Source of the DNA: Pseudaestuariivita sp.
GTDB taxonomy: Bacteria; Pseudomonadota; Alphaproteobacteria; Rhodobacterales; Rhodobacteraceae
Assembly: GCA_020629995.1 (NCBI GenBank)
Contig: JAHDCH010000032.1
Coordinates: 1-16,129 of the forward strand
Reading direction: 5' to 3'
DNA: 16,129 nucleotides
The first letter of the stretch is position 1. Each line of letters starts with the position of its first letter. A model generated the notes under the pieces. The model was given only the letters and a program-made list of their open reading frames with translations. It did no database searches and had not been told where the DNA came from. Of the stretch, positions 8,471-15,142 are shown one piece after another. A program made the translations under genes and the position numbers.

Positions 8471-9774
8471 AGCGGCCGGATCTTGAGCCGGGTGATCCGA
8501 TTTGCCTGTTTGGCCAGCACTTCGAACCGGAACCCGTGGAACGAAAAGACCTGGCCTTGTGCCGGGATGGCCTGCGCTTCGTGGATGACCAGACCGGCAA
8601 CGGTGTTGGCCTCTTCGTCGGGCAGGGACCAGTCGCAGGCGCGGTTCAGGTCGCGGATCGTCATCGCGCCGTCCACCAGGAAATGCCCGTCGTCGCTGCG
8701 CGCGACTTCATCTTCACCGCCGGCGTCGAATTCGTCGGTGATCTCGCCCACGATTTCTTCAAGGATGTCTTCCAGCGTGATCAGGCCCTGAAGCGCGCCG
8801 TATTCGTCCACCACCAGCGCGAAATGCGTGTGCCGGCGCAGGAACTGGCGCATCTGGTCGTCCAGCGTTGTGGTCTCGGGGACAAAATAGGGGTCCATCA
8901 TCACATCGTTCAGGTCGAACCCGTCCAGCGCCGCTTCATTCGGCACGCCGCCTTCGATCAGCTTGTACATGCCGCGCAGCAGGTCCTTGGCATGGACCAT
9001 GCCGATGATGTTCTCGGGGTCATCGCGAAAGACGGGCAGGCGGGTGTGGCGCGATTCAAGGCATTGGGTCAGGATGTCGAGCGGCGTGTTGGCCGCATCG
9101 ATCATCTCGATCTTCGAGCGGTGCAGCATGATTTCCTCGACCGTGCGGTCGCCCAGATCCAGCGCGCCCAGGATACGGTCGCGGTCTTCCTTTTCGACCA
9201 CGCCTTCTGAGTGGCCGAGGTTCAGCGCGCCTTCGATCTCTTCGCGAACGGCAAGGATGTGGCTGTCCGGGTCGATCTGAACGCCAAAGATGCGCAGCAC
9301 CAGACGGACCAGCCAGCGCACCGCGCTGACAATCGGGGCAAAGATGGTGACGACAAAGGCGATGGGCGCCGACACCAGCGCGGCGGCGCGTTCGGCATTG
9401 GTGATGGCATAGGTCTTGGGCAGCACTTCGGCGAAGATCAGAACAAGAAGCGTCATCACCAGCGTCGCCAGCGCCACACCGGATTCACCCAGCATGCGCG
9501 TCATCAGCGCTGTCGCTAGCGAAGTCGCCAGGATGTTGACCAGGTTGTTGCCCAAAAGGACCGATCCGATCAGGCGTTCGTTGTCTTCGGTGATCTTCAG
9601 TGCGCGGGTCGCGCCCGCATCGCCCTTGTCGGCGCGGGCCCGCAGCTTTCCGCGCGATGCCGCCGTCAGCGCGGTTTCCGAGCCTGAGAAAAAGCCAGAC
9701 ATGACCAGCAGAAACAGGATCGCACCCGCGGTAATCCAGAACGCAGAATCAAGACTTGGTGACACGGGGTCCAT
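8467..9774 (-). CDS. CorC/HlyC-family CNNM membrane protein with CBS pair
   Basis: Inner-membrane protein of the hemolysin-C/CorC group, whose members are linked to magnesium or cobalt transport; the hemolysin label is historical. It is 435 residues long. The N-terminal DUF21/CNNM membrane domain (about 10-165) opens with FLLVMSGFFSGSETALTAAS, typical of the family. Two CBS domains lie at about 210-268 and 288-342, the second carrying the hallmark VVDEYGALQGLITLEDILEE (321-340). A CorC_HlyC domain (about 358-433) closes the protein. The frame extends upstream to an ATG at 9831, but the ATG at 9774 has AAAAAGG eight bases before it and gives the normal N-terminus. The gene diverges from the phosphoesterase-like gene and converges on hflX with overlapping stops. 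Exact substrate is unknown. Confidence 0.9.
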   Translation of the reverse strand: MDPVSPSLDSAFWITAGAILFLLVMSGFFSGSETALTAASRGKLRARADKGDAGATRALKITEDNERLIGSVLLGNNLVNILATSLATALMTRMLGESGVALATLVMTLLVLIFAEVLPKTYAITNAERAAALVSAPIAFVVTIFAPIVSAVRWLVRLVLRIFGVQIDPDSHILAVREEIEGALNLGHSEGVVEKEDRDRILGALDLGDRTVEEIMLHRSKIEMIDAANTPLDILTQCLESRHTRLPVFRDDPENIIGMVHAKDLLRGMYKLIEGGVPNEAALDGFDLNDVMMDPYFVPETTTLDDQMRQFLRRHTHFALVVDEYGALQGLITLEDILEEIVGEITDEFDAGGEDEVARSDDGHFLVDGAMTIRDLNRACDWSLPDEEANTVAGLVIHEAQAIPAQGQVFSFHGFRFEVLAKQANRITRLKIRPL

Positions 9775-9793
9775 CGTTGTTGCCTTTTTGTGA

Positions 9794-9813
9794 ACTCCCC
9801 GTCTTATGGGAGT
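9794..9813. promoter_or_regulatory. inverted repeat in the divergent corC-like/phosphoesterase gap
   Basis: ACTCCC (9794-9799) and GGGAGT (9808-9813), eight-base spacer, lying 20 bases before the corC-like start. It could be an operator or a leader hairpin. No confident promoter was found in this 80-nt gap. Confidence 0.25.
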
Positions 9814-9820
9814 GCGGGCA

Positions 9821-9836
9821 GCCTCGATCAAGAGGC
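9821..9836. promoter_or_regulatory. second inverted repeat, next to the phosphoesterase RBS
   Basis: GCCTC (9821-9825), loop GATCAA, GAGGC (9832-9836), ending seven bases before the ribosome binding site of the phosphoesterase-like gene. As RNA it would form a small hairpin near that site. Function is unproven. Confidence 0.2.
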
Positions 9837-9842
9837 CGAACG

Positions 9843-9848
9843 AAGGAG
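9843..9848 (+). promoter_or_regulatory. ribosome binding site of the phosphoesterase-like gene
   Basis: AAGGAG, six bases before the ATG at 9855. It decides for this start over the longer open frame that reaches back into the corC-like gene. Confidence 0.8.
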
Positions 9849-9854
9849 ATCGTG

Positions 9855-10670
9855 ATGAAACAGCAGGATCTGGGCGCTTTGGACGGGCCGGTTTTGCTGT
9901 ATGGCGGGCCCTATTCCAACGCGCAGGCCACCAAGGCGCTTTTGGCCGAGGCCGCGCGCCGAGATATTCCGCCCACGCAGCGCATCTGTACCGGAGACAT
10001 CGTGGCCTATTGCGGCGCGCCGGTGCAGACGGTGGCGCAGGTGCGCGCCGAGGGCGGCGCGGTGCTGGCCGGCAATTGCGAGACGCAGCTGGCCGAAGGC
10101 GCGGACACCTGCGGCTGCGGGTTCGAGGATGGCACGACCTGCGATCGCCTGTCGGCGGCCTGGTATGCCTTTGCCGATGCGCAAATCGGGGCAGAGGATC
10201 GCGCCTGGATGGCTGCCTTACCCGATGTGCTGACCTTCACTCATCAGGGCCAGCGCGCGGCGGTGATCCATGGCGGCGTCACGGATGTTGCGCGTTTCCT
10301 GTTCGAAACTTCGCCCGAAGCCGCTTTTGCCCAAGAGGTATCGGCGCTGCGGGCGGCGGTGGGTGCGGTTGATCTGGTGATCGCGGGCCATTCGGGGATG
10401 CCGTTTGTGCGCGAGGTCGAAGGCCTGCGCTGGATCAATGCGGGCGCAATCGGCATGCCGCCCAATGACGGCGAGCCGCAGACGCGCTTTGCCGTGCTGG
10501 CAGACGGCGCGGTCACCTTTCACAAGCTGAGTTATGACATCGCCAGCGCCCATGCCGACATGCTCAACGCAGGCCTGACCCAAGGCTATCACAACGCGCT
10601 ACGGTCCGGGTGGTGGCCGTCCGAGGACGTGCTGCCCGCTGATCTGCGGCGCGGCGCAGAGGCGGTCTAG
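9855..10670 (+). CDS. divergent metallophosphoesterase-fold protein lacking metal-1 ligands
   Basis: A 271-residue cytoplasmic protein with the motif order of the calcineurin-like (YfcE/MJ0936-type) phosphoesterase fold. The first motif, normally D-x-H-G-N, reads GGPYSN (17-22), so both metal ligands are gone. Motif 2 is kept as TGD (D48). Motif 3, normally GNH, is GNC (73-75): N74 kept, catalytic His replaced by Cys. H139 in VIHGG and H179 in GHSGMP are kept, but the last GH-x-H histidine is G181. By analogy with two-metal enzymes, metal-1 ligands are lost while the metal-2 set (D48, N74, H139, H179) remains. C75, C86, C88 and C96 cluster in a short stretch and might bind metal or form a redox site. 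The gene stands alone, has a strong RBS and shares CTAG with the convergent xerD stop. Substrate unknown; it may be a binding protein rather than an enzyme. Confidence 0.72.
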   Translation: MKQQDLGALDGPVLLYGGPYSNAQATKALLAEAARRDIPPTQRICTGDIVAYCGAPVQTVAQVRAEGGAVLAGNCETQLAEGADTCGCGFEDGTTCDRLSAAWYAFADAQIGAEDRAWMAALPDVLTFTHQGQRAAVIHGGVTDVARFLFETSPEAAFAQEVSALRAAVGAVDLVIAGHSGMPFVREVEGLRWINAGAIGMPPNDGEPQTRFAVLADGAVTFHKLSYDIASAHADMLNAGLTQGYHNALRSGWWPSEDVLPADLRRGAEAV

Positions 10671-11608
10671 CTGCCTTTGGTTTCGGCCAGCGGGTGATGA
10701 TCCAGCACCAGATCCCTCAGCCGGTCTTCCAGTACATGCGTGTAGATTTCTGTCGTCGACACATCCGCGTGGCCCAGCAGCGTCTGGATCACGCGCAGAT
10801 CGGCGCCCCCGGCCAGAAGATGCGTTGCAAAGGCATGGCGCAGCGTGTGCGGGGTCACCGCATCCGGCGAGACACCCGCCGCAACGGCCAGTTCCTTGAT
10901 CAGCAGGTAAAAGCGGTGGCGCGTCAGGTGTCCGTCCTTGCCGCGCGAGGGAAAGAGGAACAGCGAGGCAGGTTTGCCCTTCTTGCGCTGCGCCTCTTCG
11001 GCTGCATCGCGCAGGTCCAGCCACGCAGCCATGGCCGCGCGTGCATCGGGCGACAGGGGCACGATACGCTCCTTGTCGCCTTTCCCGCGGATCAGCAACA
11101 GCTGCGGATCGCCTCGCGCTGCCGCCACGGGCAGCGACACAAGCTCGGTCACGCGCATGCCGGTGGCGTAAAGAACCTGCATCAGGCAGGTGTTGCGCGC
11201 ACGGTCTGCTGGGCTGCGCCCGTGGGTTTCTGCGGCGACCATCAGCGCATCCACCTCGGCCACGCTCAGCGTTTTGGGCAAGCGCTTGTCGCGGCCCGGG
11301 CCAGCGATCTGCACGGCGGGATTGTCCGATCGCCAGCCTTCTTCGAAGGCAAAACGGTACAGCTGCTTGATGGCGGACAGGCGCCGCGCGCGGGTTGAGC
11401 GGGCCAGTCCTTGCGCGTCGCAGGCCACCAGATACGCCTCGACATCGGCGCGGGTGACGGCGTCAAAGCCTTTGTCCTGCAGCCAATCGGCAAAATCCTT
11501 GAGGTCGCGCCCATAGGCCAGCTGCGTGTTGGTGGCCGCGCCCAGTTCGGCCGCCTGCGCCTCAAGGAAGCCCGAAATCCATAGATGCGCCGCGCCCGGC
11601 CCTGCCAT
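10667..11608 (-). CDS. xerD: tyrosine recombinase XerD
   Basis: Site-specific recombinase that, with XerC and FtsK, resolves chromosome dimers at dif. It is 313 residues long, close to the usual 298-310. The N-terminal SAM-like core-binding domain covers about 8-90 (NTQLAYGRDLKDFADWL). The catalytic domain carries the full set: R152 in TGMRVTEL, K176 in GKGDKER, H254 and R257 in HTLRHAF, H280 in LLGHADVSTTEIYTHV, and nucleophile Y289. No integrase-specific extension or neighbouring att-like repeat was seen, so this is a chromosomal Xer rather than a mobile-element integrase. XerC is the alternative; the D assignment rests on overall wording and on the link to aroK that I recall from roseobacters. 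Its ATG overlaps the stop of the upstream gene as TGATG, so the two are coupled. Confidence 0.85.
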   Translation of the reverse strand: MAGPGAAHLWISGFLEAQAAELGAATNTQLAYGRDLKDFADWLQDKGFDAVTRADVEAYLVACDAQGLARSTRARRLSAIKQLYRFAFEEGWRSDNPAVQIAGPGRDKRLPKTLSVAEVDALMVAAETHGRSPADRARNTCLMQVLYATGMRVTELVSLPVAAARGDPQLLLIRGKGDKERIVPLSPDARAAMAAWLDLRDAAEEAQRKKGKPASLFLFPSRGKDGHLTRHRFYLLIKELAVAAGVSPDAVTPHTLRHAFATHLLAGGADLRVIQTLLGHADVSTTEIYTHVLEDRLRDLVLDHHPLAETKGS

Positions 11609-13179
11609 CAGGCCCCCCGATCCAGCAACAACAGCTCGAGCCCCGCGCGCCGCGCCACATCCTCGAGCCCGACGGCGCGGAAGGTGGCGATGGCGTCTGC
11701 GGCTTCGCGCGGATCGCCTGTCTGACCGGCAAGATACAGCGCTGCGGCCCGCAGGATCACTTCGCCCAGCTTGTTTTCAATGCGCAGCTGTTCCAGGGCC
11801 GTTGGCAGGGCAGGGGCCGAAAATCCACGCGCGATTGCGGTCTCGAGCGGTGTCTTGGCCGCGGCGCGCATTGCGTCTGCCTCGCCGCGGGCCAGAGCGG
11901 CGGCAAAGCTGCGCTCGCCCGTGCGCAATTGCGCGGCGGCGGATTCGTACGCGCCCGACAAAAGACCGATGGTGATGGCCGTGTCGCGTGCCGCCCCTGT
12001 CAGCCCGGCATTCAGCAGCCTTGGGGCGGCGTGCCGCGCCAGTGCGCCATCCAGTCGAACCGCCTGCATCAGCGGCCACAGACGCTCCAGCGCGCGGGCG
12101 GTGCCCGCATCATCTCCGTCATCCAGCGCACGGTCCAGTGCTTGCGCGCCCTTGACCCGTTCCCACAAGCCACCCGATGCAGAGGCCTGCCGCTCGGCAT
12201 AGATGCCAAACAGACGCGCGGGATCAATCGCGCCAAGCGCGCTCAGCCGTTCGGCAGCCTCAATTTGCGCGCGCCAGCCTGCGTCTCCGCCCAGATCCCG
12301 CACCGCGTGTCCCGGGGGCAGATCGGCAGGGGCGATGGGTTCTCCCAAAGCTTCGTACAGGCGCACATCCAGCGGGCTGGGGCGACGCGGCACCGGCGGA
12401 GGGGCCAGCTCTTCGGCCAGTTCGGGGCTGAGAAACAGCGCCAGCAGATCGGCCTCGCGCTCGCCAAGCGCACCAAGAAAGGCGGCGCTTTCGAGAGTGG
12501 TGGCCGCGGCCTGCCAATCGCCGGCGCGCGCCAGACAAAAGATGCGCGCGGGATAGCCCGGAGCCAGATGCGGCGCGGCGGCCAGCCGTTCGCAGGCCGC
12601 ATCGGTCTGATCGGTCAGCAGCGCCAGATCAAAATAGGTGGCAAAGGCGGCAGGCGTGTCCGGCCCTGCGCGCAGCGTCAGCTCGAGCGCCTGATCAACC
12701 GCGCCAAGCGCGGCCAGCTTGCCCGCCCGCAAGCTCAGAAAATCGCCCGGAGCGTCAACCCCAAGCGGCGCGTCCGCCTCGGCCAGCAACATTTGCAGCA
12801 TCAGGCGCTGGATGACGGGGCTTGTGCTGGGATCAAGCGCCGAGATCAGGGGCGCAAGCGTGCCCATCCCCGAGCCGCGCCACAAATCCAGCGGAAATCC
12901 GGTGACACTTGGCGGCAGCAGGCCCGCCGCATCGGGCGAGGCCGCCCCCAGCGGCGTCACGCGTACCTCTGGACGCGCGGCCCCTTCTGTCACCGGTGGC
13001 TCGGGCTTTTGGGGTCGGGCAGCGGGCGTCACCGGAGAGCTGGGCGCCACGGGCGGTTGCGCCAGCCAGTCGATCACCGCAAGCGGTGCGCCGGTGTCAT
13101 CCTCGCCCTGTGCCTGGACCGCGGGCGCGCAGGCCAGGGCACCTGCAACGAGCGCTGCCAGACAGGCGCGATTATTCAA
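11608..13179 (-). CDS. secreted helical-repeat protein of unknown function
   Basis: I do not recognise a named family. With the TTG start at 13179 the product is 523 residues and opens with MNNRACLAALVAGALACAPA, followed by VQA, a good signal peptide ending before the Q of AQGED. A proline/alanine-rich stretch (about 35-80) links to a long region rich in Ala, Leu, Glu and Arg with recurring helix pairs (ACERLAAA, AAATTLESAAFLGAL, GTARALERLWPL, AADAIATFRAVGLEDVARRAG), suggesting TPR-like or alpha-solenoid structure in the periplasm. A GTG at 13209 would give a longer, still plausible signal peptide; neither start has a strong RBS. The gene overlaps the small membrane gene before it by 8 nt and xerD after it by 1 nt, so translational coupling is likely across the unit. 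Confidence 0.7.
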   Translation of the reverse strand: MNNRACLAALVAGALACAPAVQAQGEDDTGAPLAVIDWLAQPPVAPSSPVTPAARPQKPEPPVTEGAARPEVRVTPLGAASPDAAGLLPPSVTGFPLDLWRGSGMGTLAPLISALDPSTSPVIQRLMLQMLLAEADAPLGVDAPGDFLSLRAGKLAALGAVDQALELTLRAGPDTPAAFATYFDLALLTDQTDAACERLAAAPHLAPGYPARIFCLARAGDWQAAATTLESAAFLGALGEREADLLALFLSPELAEELAPPPVPRRPSPLDVRLYEALGEPIAPADLPPGHAVRDLGGDAGWRAQIEAAERLSALGAIDPARLFGIYAERQASASGGLWERVKGAQALDRALDDGDDAGTARALERLWPLMQAVRLDGALARHAAPRLLNAGLTGAARDTAITIGLLSGAYESAAAQLRTGERSFAAALARGEADAMRAAAKTPLETAIARGFSAPALPTALEQLRIENKLGEVILRAAALYLAGQTGDPREAADAIATFRAVGLEDVARRAGLELLLLDRGA

Positions 13180-13321
13180 GATCCAGCGAAACCGGAATGC
13201 GCACTTCACTTTTCTCTGCCGAAAAATCGGCCCCCACAAACGGCCCGATATAGGCATAGGTGACCAGCGCCACGAATCCCACAAGGGCAAGATAAATCAG
13301 CCATTTCAGTATCCGGCCCAT
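13172..13321 (-). CDS. 49-residue membrane protein
   Basis: Short gene: ATG at 13321, TAA at 13174-13172. The product begins MGRILKWLIYLALVGFVALV, giving a basic start and one membrane helix (about 6-28), followed by a short polar tail ending RIPVSLDLE. It could be anchored in the inner membrane with the tail in the periplasm or cytoplasm. Support for it being real: it fills the otherwise empty space between the secreted-repeat gene and the aroK promoter, codes for a clean hydrophobic helix, and its end overlaps the next gene start by 8 nt in operon style. AAAGG lies about 11 bases upstream. The unusual tail wording resembles a small hypothetical protein I associate with this spot in roseobacters, from memory. 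Function unknown. Confidence 0.7.
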   Translation of the reverse strand: MGRILKWLIYLALVGFVALVTYAYIGPFVGADFSAEKSEVRIPVSLDLE

Positions 13322-13335
13322 GTGTCGCCGCGCCT

Positions 13336-13365
13336 TTGTGCCTGCCTTTTGCCTGCTTTTATATA
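13336..13365 (+). promoter_or_regulatory. candidate aroKB promoter
   Basis: TTGTGC (13336-13341), 18-base spacer, TATATA (13360-13365), about 58 bases before the aroK ATG. The TATATA is symmetric and AT-rich in a GC-rich setting, so it may also serve the divergent small membrane gene, although no well-spaced -35 is visible on that strand. Confidence 0.35.
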
Positions 13366-13422
13366 TGGCCTTTTCACCAAGTTCACGTCATTCAAGGAGC
13401 AACAACGAAATTTGGGCAAGGC

Positions 13423-13995
13423 ATGGCCGAGCAACAGGCAGACGCATCTCCGCGCTACAGGCTGCACAAGACCGTTGCGCTGGTGGGAATGATGGGTGCA
13501 GGCAAGACCGCCGTGGGGCGGGCTTTGGCCGCGCGGCTGGATGTGCCGTTCCTCGATTCTGATGCCGAAATCGAAGCGGCCGCTGATCGCACCATCGCGG
13601 AAATCTTTGAACGCGACGGCGAGCCGTTCTTTCGGATGCGCGAATACGAGGTGATCTCGCGCCTTGTGCAGCGCGAGCGCTGCATCCTGTCCACGGGCGG
13701 CGGCGCCTTCCTTGCCGAGAGGGTGCGCCGCGCGATTGCGGCCGAAGGCGTGTCGCTTTGGCTGGATGCGGATCTTGATCTGCTCTGGTCGCGGGTGCGC
13801 CACCGCGACACGCGCCCTTTGCTGCGCACGGACGACCCCAAGGCGACGCTGACATCGATATTTGACGCGCGCGTGCCGACCTATGCGATGGCCGAACTGA
13901 GCGTGAAGGCCCATCCGGACTACGCGATCGAGGACATGGTCAGCCGGGTTGTCGAAACCCTGCTGACCCGGCCCGACGTGCTTGAGGAGCTTTGA
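13423..13995 (+). CDS. aroK: shikimate kinase
   Basis: Phosphorylates shikimate with ATP to shikimate 3-phosphate in the cytoplasm, a step of chorismate synthesis. It is 190 residues long, slightly above the E. coli size of 173 because of an N-terminal tail. Walker A is GMMGAGKT (22-29); D45 and D47 (DSD) hold Mg and shikimate; R71 in FFRMRE and GGG at 92-94 bind shikimate; RDTRPLLR forms the lid. All key residues are present. The open frame continues upstream to 13336, but the ATG at 13423 gives the standard N-terminus. A good AAGGAG at 13394-13399 is 23 bases away, too far to serve this ATG, and only GGGCAAGG is close, so start assignment is moderately secure. The stop abuts the aroB start. 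Confidence 0.93.
   Translation: MAEQQADASPRYRLHKTVALVGMMGAGKTAVGRALAARLDVPFLDSDAEIEAAADRTIAEIFERDGEPFFRMREYEVISRLVQRERCILSTGGGAFLAERVRRAIAAEGVSLWLDADLDLLWSRVRHRDTRPLLRTDDPKATLTSIFDARVPTYAMAELSVKAHPDYAIEDMVSRVVETLLTRPDVLEEL
13984..13989 (+). promoter_or_regulatory. ribosome binding site of aroB inside aroK
   Basis: GAGGAG within the last codons of aroK, six bases before the aroB ATG at 13996. It fixes the aroB start. Confidence 0.7.
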
Positions 13996-15105
13996 ATGCA
14001 GACGGTTCACGTACCTTTGGACGGGCGCGCCTATGACATCCATATCGGCCCCGGCCTGATGTCCGAGGCGGGCGCGCTGCTGGCGCCAGTGCTGAAACGC
14101 AAGCGCGCGGCGATCATCACCGACGCAACCGTCGCCCCGTTGCACCTGAAAGCTCTGACCGCGGCGCTGGCCCGGGACGGGATTGCGCACAGCGCCCTGA
14201 CCTTGCCCGCGGGCGAGGCGACCAAAGGCTGGGCGCATCTCAGCGAGGCGGTTGAATGGCTGCTGGCCGAAAGGATCGAACGCAACGACGTGGTCATCGC
14301 GCTTGGGGGCGGTGTGATCGGCGATCTTGTCGGTTTTGCTGCGGCGATCCTGCGCCGGGGCGTGGCCTGCGTGCAGATCCCCACAACCTTGCTGGCACAG
14401 GTTGACAGCAGCGTGGGCGGCAAAACTGCGATCAACTCGCCCCACGGCAAGAATTTGATCGGTGCGTTTCACCAGCCGGCGCTGGTGCTGGCCGATTTGT
14501 CGGTGCTGGACACGCTGACGCGGCGCGATTTCCTTGCCGGTTATGGAGAAGTGGCAAAATACGGGATGCTGGGCGATGCCGATTTCTTTGCCTGGCTGGA
14601 ACAGAACGGCCCGGCCATGGCGCGCGGAGATGTGGATGCCCGTGCCTATGCCGTGCGCCGGTCGTGCGAGATGAAAGCCGACATCGTGTGCCGGGACGAG
14701 ACCGAGCAGGGCGACCGCGCGCTTTTGAACCTTGGGCACACGTTCTGCCATGCTCTTGAGGCGGCAACCGGCTATTCCGACCGCTTGCTGCATGGCGAAG
14801 GCGTGGCCATCGGCTGCGCCCTGGCGTTTGATTTGTCGGCCCGGCTTGGCTTGTGCCCGCAAGAAGCGCCAAGCCGGGTGGCCGCGCACCTGTCAGCGAT
14901 GGGGATGAAATCGGCGCTGCGCGATATTCCCGGAGACCTGCCGGACGCGGACGCGCTGCTGGACCTGATGGCACAGGACAAAAAGGTGATCGACGGACGG
15001 ATGCGCTATATCCTCGCGCGGGATATCGGCACAGCCTTTGTGGCCTCTGACGTCCCCGCCGACGCGGTGCGCGCCGTGCTGAGTGACGCTTTGGCAGCCC
15101 GCTGA
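13996..15105 (+). CDS. aroB: 3-dehydroquinate synthase
   Basis: Converts DAHP to 3-dehydroquinate using NAD+ and a divalent metal; second step of the shikimate pathway. It is 369 residues long, normal for the family. The NAD-binding region shows ALGGGVIGD (102-110), followed by IPTTLLAQVDSSVGGKTAIN (128-147), the signature with the active-site lysine K143. Metal ligands are E185 (YGEVAKYG), H248 (LNLGHTF) and H266 (LLHGEG). The C-terminal helical domain is complete. The ATG directly follows the aroK stop, with its ribosome binding site in aroK, so the pair is one operon covering two shikimate steps. A strong hairpin begins four bases after the stop. Confidence 0.96.
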   Translation: MQTVHVPLDGRAYDIHIGPGLMSEAGALLAPVLKRKRAAIITDATVAPLHLKALTAALARDGIAHSALTLPAGEATKGWAHLSEAVEWLLAERIERNDVVIALGGGVIGDLVGFAAAILRRGVACVQIPTTLLAQVDSSVGGKTAINSPHGKNLIGAFHQPALVLADLSVLDTLTRRDFLAGYGEVAKYGMLGDADFFAWLEQNGPAMARGDVDARAYAVRRSCEMKADIVCRDETEQGDRALLNLGHTFCHALEAATGYSDRLLHGEGVAIGCALAFDLSARLGLCPQEAPSRVAAHLSAMGMKSALRDIPGDLPDADALLDLMAQDKKVIDGRMRYILARDIGTAFVASDVPADAVRAVLSDALAAR

Positions 15106-15109
15106 TGCA

Positions 15110-15136
15110 AAACGCCCCGCACTGGGCGGGGCGTTT
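15110..15136. terminator. bidirectional terminator between aroB and ssb
   Basis: A perfect 11-bp inverted repeat: AAACGCCCCGC (15110-15120), loop ACTGG, GCGGGGCGTTT (15126-15136). The + strand ends in GTTTGT and the - strand in GTTTTG, so each side has a short T-run. It lies between the converging aroB and ssb genes, 4 and 6 bases from their stops, and probably ends both transcripts. Confidence 0.85.
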
Positions 15137-15142
15137 GTGATC

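Noticed and set aside
8467..9774. Naming the CorC-like protein a hemolysin
   Set aside because: The label is historical for the family; the sequence shows a CNNM/CBS/CorC membrane protein and nothing indicating a toxin.
9756..9854. N-terminal extension of the phosphoesterase-like protein
   Set aside because: The extension would overlap the corC-like start and has no RBS, while AAGGAG precedes the ATG at 9855 at ideal distance.
10667..11608. Integrase of a genomic island
   Set aside because: The recombinase is embedded among housekeeping genes, has Xer size and motifs, and has no adjacent tRNA or attachment-site repeat in the window.
11929..14889. Long frames antisense to the secreted-repeat gene (444 codons, +) and to aroKB (527 codons, -)
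   Set aside because: Shadows of genes that have clear motifs or a signal peptide and operon-style overlaps; no domains are seen in the shadow translations.
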